Source: Urbifossiella limnaea
Lineage (GTDB): Bacteria > Planctomycetota > Planctomycetia > Gemmatales > Gemmataceae
Direction: 5' to 3'
DNA length: 64,000 bases
Assembly: GCF_007747215.1 (NCBI RefSeq)
Contig: NZ_CP036273.1
Span: forward strand, 4,882,322-4,946,321
Part shown: positions 44,701-52,175 of the stretch, piece by piece
How the letters are laid out: each line of letters opens with the position of its first letter
Numbering within the stretch: position 1 is the stretch's first letter
The notes under the pieces: generated by a model
The model's input: only the letters and a program-made list of their open reading frames with translations
The model's database searches: none
Told to the model about the DNA's origin: nothing
Program-made: the position numbers and the translations under genes

Positions 44701-47700
44701 GGGGCCGACCGGGACGGTGCGGGTCAAGTCGTCATCGCCGACGGGCGCGACGGCGGTGCCACCGCCGAGGAAGTCGGCCACGTCCTTGAGCGTGTGCAGC
44801 GTGCCGAGGTGCTCGGGCTTCACGGCCGGGGCGTCGGGCAGCTTCTCCTGCAGGGCCGACAGGATTTCCACACGCTTGATCGAATCCACGCCCAGGTCGG
44901 TGTCGAGCCCCTGCGACAGGTCGAGGCTGCCGACGGGGTAGCCGGTCTTCTCCGCGACCACCTCGAGAAGCGTTCGCTCGATTCGGTCCCGGTTGCCGGT
45001 CGGCTTCGGCGCCGCCGGCACGACCGGGTTCGGGACCGGCGCGGGCCGGGGAACGGGCGCGGCGACCGGAGCCGGCGGCGCGTACGCGACCAGCGGCGGG
45101 AGCGGCGGCAGCACAACCGGCGGCGGGAGCGGCGGCAGCGCCACGCCCGCACCGATGCTCCCCATCAGCAACGCCTGCTGCTGCTCCACCAGCGCCTGGA
45201 GCGTACGCTGTGCCGCCTCTTGCGACTCGAGAAACTGCCGGTGCAGCGACGCGGCCTGCTCCTGCATCCGCTGGAGTGCGGCGAGGCTCTGCTGCGTCGC
45301 GGACAGCGCCTGAGCGAGGGCGGTGGGGTCGGTCATCGCGGAGCCCCGGGCGGGGGTGGGAGACGGTTTCGGCTTGCCGTTCACGTGTGGCGTCGGCCGC
45401 GGCGGCAGGGCGGGGCGCGGGTTTATGTGGTTCGCCCCGGTCAGCGGGACGATCAGGCCGGGCTTCGAGTCCGGGGCCGGCGGCCGGCAGCGGCTGCCGG
45501 CTTCCCACTCGGTCAGCCGCACGGCCACGCCGCGCGCCGCGAGGCGGGCGAGCGTATTCCCGAAGTCTAGCACGCCGGGCCGCTTCCCCCCAGTAGCATC
45601 GACCGCGAACACGTCCGCGTCGCCCACGCCGGCGTCGGCCAGCGTCGCCTCGACGAGCCGCGTCAGCACCGCCCCGGGGCCGACCTCGACGAACGTCCGC
45701 ACCCCGGCCGCGGCCAGTGCCTTTACTTCGTCCACGAACGCGACGGGATTCGCCAGTTGGTTCGCCAGCAAGTCCTTCGCGGCGGCCGCGTCGGCGGGGT
45801 ACGGCGCGGCCGTCGTGTTGGCGAACACCGGGGCCGCGCCCGCGGCGAGCTCCACGGCGTTCAGTGCCTCCCTCAGCGGACCGGCGGCGTCGGCGACGAA
45901 CGCGCTGTGGAACGCCGCGGCGACCGGCAGCCGGGCGCACTTCACGCGCGCGGCCGCGAACGCCCCCGCGGCCCGCTCGATCTCGGCGGTGCCGCCCGAG
46001 AGTACCGTTTGTGCCGGGGCGTTGCGGTTGGCGACGACGACGTTCAGGCTCTCGCGGCGGATCACGGCGTCGATGTCGGCCGCGGGGGCGAACACGGCGA
46101 GCATGGCGCCGGCGTCGCCGTCGCGGCCCTTGGCCATGAGTTCGCCGCGCAGGCGGGACAGCGTGAACAGGTCGGCGGCGCTCAGACGGCCGGCGGCGGC
46201 CAGGGCAACGAGTTCGCCGTAGCTGTGCCCGGCGAACGCGGCCGGCTTCAGGCCGAACCGCTCGCTCAACACGCGCCACGCCCCCCAGCTCACGGCACCG
46301 ATCGCGGGCTGCGCCGAGCGTGTGTCGCGGAGGGAATCGTCGTCCGCCTTCGCGGCGGTGGCGTCGAAGCGGCTCGGCGGGTAGACGCGGTCCGTGAGGC
46401 GGACGCCCGCTGTGGCAGGCACGGCGTCGTTCGCCGCGGCCAGCGATTCCAGCACTTCCGGGAACAAGCACGCCAGGTCGCGGAGCATCCCGACCTGCTG
46501 CGAGCCCTGCCCGGGGAACAGCACCGCGACCGCCCCCGGAGCCGCGCCGCGGCCGTAGTGGACGCCGTCCGGCGTGTGCCAGCTCGCCGCGTTCGGTTCG
46601 CCCCGAAGCTTCGCCGCAACCGCGCCGAGCACCTTCGACAGTTCGGTGCGGGTGCGGTGCGCCGCGAACGCCAGCCGGCAGTCCGCGGACGTGTCGAACG
46701 CGGCCCGGCTCGCCTCCGCGGCGCGGGCGAAGTCGTCCCATTCGGTCGGCAGCGATTCGACCTTTGCGGCCAACTCGGCCGGCGTCGCGGCTCCGAGAGC
46801 GACGACTTCGACGCCGCCGTCCCAGTCGGGGGCGGCCTTCGCGGGGCGGTATTCTTCGAGCACCGCGTGGAAGTTGCTGCCGCCGAACCCGAACGCCGAC
46901 AGCCCCGCCCGCCGCGGGTGCTCGGCCCGCGGCAGCCACGGGCGGGCCACGGTGTTGACGTAGAACGGTGAGTCGGCCGCGCGGAACGGCTCGACCGGCT
47001 GCTTCACCTTGAGCGTCGGCGGCAGCACCTTGTGGTACAGGGCCAGCGCCGCCTTCACCAGCGACGCCGCGCCGGCCGCCGCCTTCGTGTGGCCGATCTG
47101 CGACTTCACCGAACCCACGGCGCACCACGGCCGCGGCTTCGACGTGTCGCCGCCGAACACCTCGACCAGCGCCGTGGCTTCCACGGTGTCGCCGACCTTC
47201 GTGCCGGTGCCGTGCGCCTCCACCAGTTCGACCGTGCCGGGGTCCACGCCGGCGATTGAATACGCCGTGCGGAGGCAGCGCCGCTGCCCCTCGGCGCTCG
47301 GGGCGTAGATCGCGTTCCCCTTGCCGTCGCTGCTGGAGCCGATCCCTTTCAGGACGGCGTAGATCGTGTCGCCGTCGCGCTCGGCGTCGGCCAGCCGCTT
47401 CAGCACGACGACGCCAAGGCCTTCGCCGAGGATGGTGCCGTCGCCGTCGGCGTCGAACGGCTTCGCGTCCCCGGTCGGCGACAGCGCCGGGGTCTTCGAG
47501 AAGCACATGTACATGAAGATGTCGTTGAACGTGTCGATGCCGCCGGTCACGACCACGTCCGACCGCCCGGCCTGTAATTCGAGCGCGGCGAGATGCACAG
47601 CCGACAGCGAGCTGGCGCACGCCGCGTCCACGACGCAGTTGGTGCCGCCGAGGTCGAGCTTGTTGGCGATGCGGCCGGCGACGACGTTCCCGAGCAGGCC

Positions 47701-48240
47701 GGGGAAGCTGTTCTCCTGCCACGGCACGTAGCTGGCCGCGATGCGGGCGGCGGCGTCGGCGGCGGCGTCGTCCGGGACGCCGGCGTCCTTCATCGCCCGC
47801 TTCCACTTCGGGTGCCCGAGCCTGGCGCCGAGCGGGATCACCAGCTCCAGCGTGCCGGTGACACCGAGGATGACGGACACCCGTTCGAGCCGCTTCGAGG
47901 CGTTCCCGAGGCCCGCGTCGGTGAGCGCCTGGCGGGCAGCGACGAGCCCGAGGAGTTGGCTCGTGTCCGTGGCTTCCACGTCGCGCGGCGGGATGCCGAA
48001 GTCCATCGGCCGGAACGGCACTGCGTCCAGGAACCCGCCGCGGCGGGCGTAGGTCATGTCCGGCGTTTTCGGGTCGGGGTCGAAGTAGTCGTCCGGGTTC
48101 CAGTGCGACGCCGGGATCTCGGTGATGCCGTCGACGCCGTTCTTGACGTTCGCCCAGAACGCGCCCGGCCCCGCCGCCTTCGGGAACAGGCAGCCGATGC
48201 CGACGATCGCCAGCGGGGTGTTGCCGGTCGCGGTGTTCAA
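41779..48240 (-). CDS. pfaA: PUFA synthase subunit, PfaA-like: KS-AT-ACP-ACP-KR-DH
   Basis: The 2153-residue multidomain synthase has a ketosynthase at 8-468 with Cys208 (DAACASS), His343 (HGTGT) and His384 (GHTKAAAG). The malonyl acyltransferase at about 570-880 has Ser673 (GHSYGE) and His778 (AFHS). A Gln/Ala coiled linker and a Pro-rich stretch follow. Two acyl carrier proteins have phosphopantetheine sites Ser1120 and Ser1234 (LGVDSIKR). The ketoreductase is at about 1360-1830 (VTGGGRGVTAE). A PKS-type dehydratase, with hotdog start DTHPVLRSHVLDG, ends the protein. Two ACPs is a low number for PfaA. Each round of chain extension and reduction would run on these ACPs. Confidence 0.93.
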   Translation of the reverse strand: MNTATGNTPLAIVGIGCLFPKAAGPGAFWANVKNGVDGITEIPASHWNPDDYFDPDPKTPDMTYARRGGFLDAVPFRPMDFGIPPRDVEATDTSQLLGLVAARQALTDAGLGNASKRLERVSVILGVTGTLELVIPLGARLGHPKWKRAMKDAGVPDDAAADAAARIAASYVPWQENSFPGLLGNVVAGRIANKLDLGGTNCVVDAACASSLSAVHLAALELQAGRSDVVVTGGIDTFNDIFMYMCFSKTPALSPTGDAKPFDADGDGTILGEGLGVVVLKRLADAERDGDTIYAVLKGIGSSSDGKGNAIYAPSAEGQRRCLRTAYSIAGVDPGTVELVEAHGTGTKVGDTVEATALVEVFGGDTSKPRPWCAVGSVKSQIGHTKAAAGAASLVKAALALYHKVLPPTLKVKQPVEPFRAADSPFYVNTVARPWLPRAEHPRRAGLSAFGFGGSNFHAVLEEYRPAKAAPDWDGGVEVVALGAATPAELAAKVESLPTEWDDFARAAEASRAAFDTSADCRLAFAAHRTRTELSKVLGAVAAKLRGEPNAASWHTPDGVHYGRGAAPGAVAVLFPGQGSQQVGMLRDLACLFPEVLESLAAANDAVPATAGVRLTDRVYPPSRFDATAAKADDDSLRDTRSAQPAIGAVSWGAWRVLSERFGLKPAAFAGHSYGELVALAAAGRLSAADLFTLSRLRGELMAKGRDGDAGAMLAVFAPAADIDAVIRRESLNVVVANRNAPAQTVLSGGTAEIERAAGAFAAARVKCARLPVAAAFHSAFVADAAGPLREALNAVELAAGAAPVFANTTAAPYPADAAAAKDLLANQLANPVAFVDEVKALAAAGVRTFVEVGPGAVLTRLVEATLADAGVGDADVFAVDATGGKRPGVLDFGNTLARLAARGVAVRLTEWEAGSRCRPPAPDSKPGLIVPLTGANHINPRPALPPRPTPHVNGKPKPSPTPARGSAMTDPTALAQALSATQQSLAALQRMQEQAASLHRQFLESQEAAQRTLQALVEQQQALLMGSIGAGVALPPLPPPVVLPPLPPLVAYAPPAPVAAPVPRPAPVPNPVVPAAPKPTGNRDRIERTLLEVVAEKTGYPVGSLDLSQGLDTDLGVDSIKRVEILSALQEKLPDAPAVKPEHLGTLHTLKDVADFLGGGTAVAPVGDDDLTRTVPVGPEKLPLIVQAEPEKPADPAADVTRVLLEVVAEKTGYPVVSLDLTQSLDTDLGVDSIKRVEILSALQEKLPDAPAVKPEHLGTLHTLQDLANFLGGRKSFPVPEAPVTARMPIVPATDGGPSTFRTPVLAAPPTELSAPLTEQVTHIHPAAAPANGRTDSPRQSAGSTEKVDRSILQLVDLDTATPRSRVPVPAGAEVWVVGEPDALTDGVAERLAAAGFAARVMGWSGPGTNKPAAPLAGLVLLAPPTPWPDNTLNRRAFDWLHAVGGRLRQTGRQSGGAVFVTVARLDGAFGLNHLSPDTDPAAGGFAGLVKTARHEWPEVNCKAIDLDPAFDGPSAAAALAEEILAAGPLEVGVTATHRGTVELARTVRRAGGQPVGLGPKDVILVTGGGRGVTAEAAVALAETFGSTLILTGRTPPPSAEPDWLVGLTAEADIKKALAARLGPDAGPKQIGEQYGKVTAQREIRRTLARIETAGAKAEYFAVDAGDERAVADLLLKVRSKYRPVSAVVHGAGVLADRRIEDLTGDDFDRVYRTKVDGLRNLLDLLAHEDLKALVLFGSMTGRFGRTGQLAYACANEVLNKTAQVEARRRPGCRVVCVNWGPWEGGMVTPGLRRQFEAEGVGLIPLADGATFLVNELSAAGRAVEVLAMGKARAGGSGTVPVPAGFGTATPAPPGSGTHSAVPNPDLALAFERALDVDTHPVLRSHVLDGRAVLPMALHLEFLAHAALHGHPGLVFHGFNDLRITAGVKLDPGDSLAVRAYAGKAARQDKLFLVPVELRGKKKDGREVIKSRAEVILVSALPKPPAADRPPAVAPYPHPMADVYRDLLFHGPDLHGIERVDGVAELAITGAATTAPPPADWLTYPLRSQWVADPLVLDASFQLMILWSRHQHGAASLPNFAGRYRQFRRHFPDGPVTVVARVTRDNGTFARADIDYLDADGQVVAQLQDYECMMTDTLNAAFTRNKLGAVKA
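44447..44907. repeat. Near-identical tandem ACP coding repeats
   Basis: Bases 44447-44565 and 44789-44907 are identical at all but one of 119 positions, offset by 342 bases. They encode the core of ACP2 and ACP1 of the PfaA-like protein. The identity is far higher than needed for protein conservation, so duplication was recent or gene conversion keeps the copies alike. Confidence 0.85.
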
Positions 48241-48279
48241 CGCAGGGGTTCCTCGAAGCGCGGGGGCGACACGGCCGCT

Positions 48280-49920
48280 CTAGCTCAGACGCTGTTCGAT
48301 CTCGGCGCGATCGACGGGTGCGAGGGCGAAGCACTCGTCGGGGAAGTTCACGCCCTGCTGCCGCAGCGCCTGGCGCCGCAGCACGACGCACGCCCCGGCC
48401 AACAGGTTCAGCGCGACGCCCACCACGGTGCGGTTCGCGGGGCTCTCCAGCGGCGAGCCCTTCGCCCACTCGTTGAACGCCCCCATCGCGGGGCCGCACC
48501 ACACCTGGTAGTCGAGCTGCCGCGTCGGCTCGCCCGCGTTCGCCCACCGGCTCGACAGCCCCAGGTACCAGCGGAACACGAGCGCCATCAGGTGCCGCGG
48601 GTCGGCGTCCGCCTTCGCCACCTGACCCGGCTCGCGGCCCTGCCAGAAGGCGCGCGTCTCGTCCCACCGCTGCTCGAAGGACGCCTTCAGGTGCGTCTTC
48701 TCAACCTGGACGCGCTCCGCGGCCGGGATCGCTTCCCAACTCGGATAGGCGCGGTACAGGTCGTACAGCTTCTGCGCACGCATCGGGAACATGGTGCCGC
48801 GCTTGAGCACCTGCAGCTTCACGCCCATCTCGAACATGTCGGCCGCGGGGGCCATCGTCACGTCGGCCTGACCCGCCTCGGCGAGCATCTTCCGCACGGC
48901 GTCCGAGCTGCCGGACTCGACGCACGCCTGGTTCACGCTGCCGGTCACGACGTAGGCCGCACCCATGGCGAAGGCCGCGGCCACGGAGGACGGCGTGGCG
49001 ATGCCGCCGGCCAACCCGACGCGCGGCGGCGTGGCGTACTTGAACTGCGCCTGCAACCTGTCGCGCAGGGCCAGGATCGTCGGCAGGAGCGTGATCGCCG
49101 GGCGGTTGTCGGTGTGGCCGCCGCTGTCGGCCTCGACCGTCACGTCGTCGGCGACCGGGAAGCGAGCCGCGAGTTGGGCCTGCGTCGCAGTGACGTGCCC
49201 GGCGGCGACCAGTTCCTTGAGGATGCGCTCGGGCGGCGGCGAAAGGAACTTCGTCGCCACCTCGACGCGGCTCACCTTCCCGATGACGTGGTTCAGCGGG
49301 TACGCCATGCCGCCGACGCCGCCCTTGAACCCAGCCACCCGGTAGCGCACGATCGCCGGCGTGAGGTCGAGGTAGGCGCTGGCCTCCACCAGCGGCACGC
49401 CCCGCTGCAACAGGAGTTCGGCCGTCGCCATCTCGTGCGCTGGCTCGCCGGGGCTGTGGATCAAGTTGACGCAGTACGTCGCGCCGCCGACCGCGGCCTG
49501 AATCTCGTCGATGGCCTGCGCGATCCGCGGCAGCGACTGGCCGGCGGCGCCGTAGCTGCCGAGCATCCCCGCCTTCGCCATCTCGATCACCACCTCGGCC
49601 GACGCGATGCCGTTCGCCATCGCCCCGGTCTTGTACGCGAAGCGGAGGGCGTGATCGGCGCGGAACGTCGGGTCGCCGAGTTGCTCCGGCCGCAGCGGCG
49701 GCAGATACGCCAGCACCGGCACGCCGTCCGCGGCGCCCAGTTGAACGCGCCCACCAGCCGCGATAGCGGGGCCGTGTTTGGTTTCGACGACGACGACGGG
49801 CGAACCCAGATCGCTAACCGCGGCGCGGAGAGCGGCCGGGTCGTCGGTCGGGGCGGAGTCGCCGGGCACCCACGAACCGAGGGGGGCGAACGGGCGGCTG
49901 GTCCCGGCCGGGTGCGACAT
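48280..49920 (-). CDS. pfaD: PfaD-like trans-acting enoyl reductase
   Basis: The 546-residue FMN-dependent TIM-barrel enzyme is of the nitronate-monooxygenase/PfaD type. Family blocks are AEVVIEMAKAGMLGSYGAAG, TYCVNLIHSPGEPAHEMATA, FPVADDVTVEADSGGHTDNR and GLAGGIATPSSVAAAFAMGA. The C-terminal helical part has KTHLKASFEQRWDETRAFW, as in PfaD. It reduces enoyl intermediates in trans during PUFA assembly. It is the first gene of the operon, 39 bases upstream of the PfaA-like gene. This ER-first order is like that of myxobacterial pfa1-pfa2-pfa3. The 136-base gap to the divergent nifU-like gene must hold both promoters; no clear consensus is seen. Confidence 0.92.
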   Translation of the reverse strand: MSHPAGTSRPFAPLGSWVPGDSAPTDDPAALRAAVSDLGSPVVVVETKHGPAIAAGGRVQLGAADGVPVLAYLPPLRPEQLGDPTFRADHALRFAYKTGAMANGIASAEVVIEMAKAGMLGSYGAAGQSLPRIAQAIDEIQAAVGGATYCVNLIHSPGEPAHEMATAELLLQRGVPLVEASAYLDLTPAIVRYRVAGFKGGVGGMAYPLNHVIGKVSRVEVATKFLSPPPERILKELVAAGHVTATQAQLAARFPVADDVTVEADSGGHTDNRPAITLLPTILALRDRLQAQFKYATPPRVGLAGGIATPSSVAAAFAMGAAYVVTGSVNQACVESGSSDAVRKMLAEAGQADVTMAPAADMFEMGVKLQVLKRGTMFPMRAQKLYDLYRAYPSWEAIPAAERVQVEKTHLKASFEQRWDETRAFWQGREPGQVAKADADPRHLMALVFRWYLGLSSRWANAGEPTRQLDYQVWCGPAMGAFNEWAKGSPLESPANRTVVGVALNLLAGACVVLRRQALRQQGVNFPDECFALAPVDRAEIEQRLS

Positions 49921-50056
49921 CGCGGGGGGTGGCTCGTGGGGCGGATCGTGCGGTCACAGTAAGACTTAGGGAAACCCCTCTGCCCCGTACAGGGTTCGCG
50001 GCTGGGCCGACTTTCGTAGGATAGGTGTGGCTCGAATTCGCCCGGAGAATCGACCG

Positions 50057-50287
50057 ATGGACCTACGTTCCCGCGTCGAACAAGCCCTCCGCGACGAGGT
50101 GGCCCCCGCCCTCTCCCTGGACGGATCGCGCATCGAGGTCGTCGAGGTGACCGACGGCATCGCCTCGGTCCGGCTCGCCGGCGTCTGCGGCGGCTGCCCC
50201 GCGACGGTGTGGACGCTCCTCGGGTCGATCGAGGCCGAGTTGCGGGCGCGGGTGCCGGAGATCGAACTGGTGGAAGCGGTAGGCTGA
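50057..50287 (+). CDS. NifU-like C-terminal domain Fe-S scaffold protein
   Basis: The 76-residue protein starts at an ATG at 50057. It consists of a single NifU C-terminal domain with the CxxC cluster-binding pair in LAGVCGGCPAT. Stand-alone versions (Nfu type) carry and transfer Fe-S clusters in the cytoplasm. It is divergent from the PUFA operon. It is followed after 2 bases by a TIM-barrel gene, so the two are translationally close. Confidence 0.9.
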   Translation: MDLRSRVEQALRDEVAPALSLDGSRIEVVEVTDGIASVRLAGVCGGCPATVWTLLGSIEAELRARVPEIELVEAVG

Positions 50288-50289
50288 CC

Positions 50290-51120
50290 ATGTTCGCCGG
50301 GTACAACACCAACGGCTTCGCCCACCACCACCTCGCCGACGCCGTCGCCATCCTTGCAGAGCTCAACTACGGCGGCATCGCCCTCACGCTCGATGTTCAC
50401 CACCTCGACCCGTTCGCACCGGACCGCGACCGCCAACTCCCTGACTGCCGTGAACAACTCGCCCGGTTCGACTTGCGCTGCGTGATCGAAACCGGCGCCC
50501 GGTTCATCCTCGATCCACGTCGCAAGCACCAGCCGACGCTTCTGAGCCCGACAGCGGCCGAGCAGCAGGTACGACTCGACTTCCTTCACGGATGTGTGAA
50601 CGCCGCCGCGACCATTGGCGCCGATTGCGTCAGCTACTGGTCGGGCGCCCCCGTCTGTGCGGCGCCACCATCCGAGCTCATGAGCCGGCTAGTCGAAATG
50701 TGCAAGCGCCTCGCCGACGCCGCAGCCGCCGCCGGCGTCCGCCTCGCGTTCGAGCCCGAGCCGGGCATGTTCATCGACACGATGGACAAGTTCGCCGAGC
50801 TGCACGCGAAGGTGAACCACCCCGCGTTCGGCCTCACCATCGACATCGGCCACCTCGTCTGCAACGGCGAGTTGCCCGTCAGCCGGTTCCTCACCGACTG
50901 GAAGCACGTCCTCTGGAACGTCCACATCGAGGACATGCGGCGCGGCGTCCACGACCACGTCATGTTCGGCGAGGGCGAGGTCGACTTCGCGGACGTGTTC
51001 GCCGGACTGCGCGTCGCGGGGTACGCCGGCGGGGTGTACGTCGAGCTGAGCCGGCACAGCCACGACGCGGTGAACACGGCCCGGAAGGCGAAGGCGTTCC
51101 TCAGCGCGTACGGGATTTGA
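50290..51120 (+). CDS. Sugar phosphate isomerase/epimerase (xylose isomerase-like TIM barrel)
   Basis: The 276-residue protein has AP endonuclease family 2 signatures: FAGYNTNGFAHHHLADAV, RLAFEPEPGMFIDTMDKF with a metal-binding Glu, TIDIGHLVCNG, and WNVHIEDMRRGVHDH with paired His/Asp ligands. These proteins isomerise or epimerise sugars or hydroxy acids with a divalent metal. The substrate is unknown. A Gfo/Idh/MocA oxidoreductase gene follows 40 bases later, a common pairing in inositol and sugar catabolism. Confidence 0.85.
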   Translation: MFAGYNTNGFAHHHLADAVAILAELNYGGIALTLDVHHLDPFAPDRDRQLPDCREQLARFDLRCVIETGARFILDPRRKHQPTLLSPTAAEQQVRLDFLHGCVNAAATIGADCVSYWSGAPVCAAPPSELMSRLVEMCKRLADAAAAAGVRLAFEPEPGMFIDTMDKFAELHAKVNHPAFGLTIDIGHLVCNGELPVSRFLTDWKHVLWNVHIEDMRRGVHDHVMFGEGEVDFADVFAGLRVAGYAGGVYVELSRHSHDAVNTARKAKAFLSAYGI

Positions 51121-51160
51121 CGCGCCGCTATAACGTCTTCTCCCTCCCGGAGCCCCGCGC

Positions 51161-52135
51161 ATGCCCATCGACTCCCCCGGCGTCGCCTTCATCGGCGCCG
51201 GCGACATCGCCGTCCTCCACGCCGCCGCCGTCAAGAAGGTGCCCGGCGCCCGCCTCGTCGGCCTGTGGAACCGCTCCCAGGACCGCGCCAAGCAACGCGC
51301 CGCCGAGTTCGGGTGCAAGGTGTACGCCACCCCTGCCGAGGCCTGCGCCGACCCGGCCGTCGATGCCGTATTCATCCTCACGAACCTGGAAACGCACTTC
51401 GAGTACACGAAGCTGGCGCTCGAGAACGGCAAGCACGTCCTGGTCGAGAAGCCGGTCGGCGTGTCGGTCGCCGAGATCGAGGAGATGGACCGACTGGCGA
51501 AAACCAAGGGGCTCGTGGTGGTGCCGGGGCACAACTACATCTACGAGCAGTCGATGCAGCGGACGCGCGACCTGGTACGGAACGGCGACCTGGGCAAGAT
51601 CGTGTCGGCCTACGTGATGTACAACATCCACCACCCCGAGGAGGTGGCCAAGCGCTACCCTGGGGTCGTGCGCCAGATCCTCACCCACCACTCGTACATC
51701 CTGCTGTACCTCGTTGGGAAGCCGGTCGAGCTGTGCGCCATGAAGGCGACGCTCCACTACCAGGAGTACCCGGAGGAGGACATCGCCATGGTGCAGATGC
51801 GGCTGGAGAACGGCGCGCTGGCCCACTTCTGCGCCAGCTTCGCCGCCGACGACCACGCCGCCGACCCGTGGACGGTGATGGTGAAGGTGATCGGCACCGC
51901 CGGCAGCACGCGCTACAGTTACCGCGACCACGTCGAGATCAAGCCGGGGCTAGTTCACAGTCAGACGTACACGGCATACCAAGGCTCGGTGATGAACGAG
52001 GTGCGGCACTTCCTGGTGGACTGCCTGCGGCTCGGGGCGGAGCCGCTGAGCACGCTCGCCGACGCGGCGACGGCGCAGCGGATGATCGAGGCCGCGGAGG
52101 CGTCGATCCGCGACAAGAGCGTGGTCAAGCTGTAA
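51161..52135 (+). CDS. Gfo/Idh/MocA family oxidoreductase
   Basis: The 324-residue protein has an N-terminal Rossmann fold (VAFIGAGDIAVLHAAAVKK) and the family motif HVLVEKPVGVSVAEIEEM with the EKP lysine. The C-terminal alpha/beta dimerisation domain contains HHPEEVAKRYPG. It would oxidise or reduce a sugar or cyclitol with NAD(P). It probably works with the preceding isomerase. An ATG at 51161 with GGAG upstream is the start. Confidence 0.9.
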   Translation: MPIDSPGVAFIGAGDIAVLHAAAVKKVPGARLVGLWNRSQDRAKQRAAEFGCKVYATPAEACADPAVDAVFILTNLETHFEYTKLALENGKHVLVEKPVGVSVAEIEEMDRLAKTKGLVVVPGHNYIYEQSMQRTRDLVRNGDLGKIVSAYVMYNIHHPEEVAKRYPGVVRQILTHHSYILLYLVGKPVELCAMKATLHYQEYPEEDIAMVQMRLENGALAHFCASFAADDHAADPWTVMVKVIGTAGSTRYSYRDHVEIKPGLVHSQTYTAYQGSVMNEVRHFLVDCLRLGAEPLSTLADAATAQRMIEAAEASIRDKSVVKL

Positions 52136-52175
52136 CGACTCAAGTTGCCTCACCCGCGCGACCGATACCATCGGC

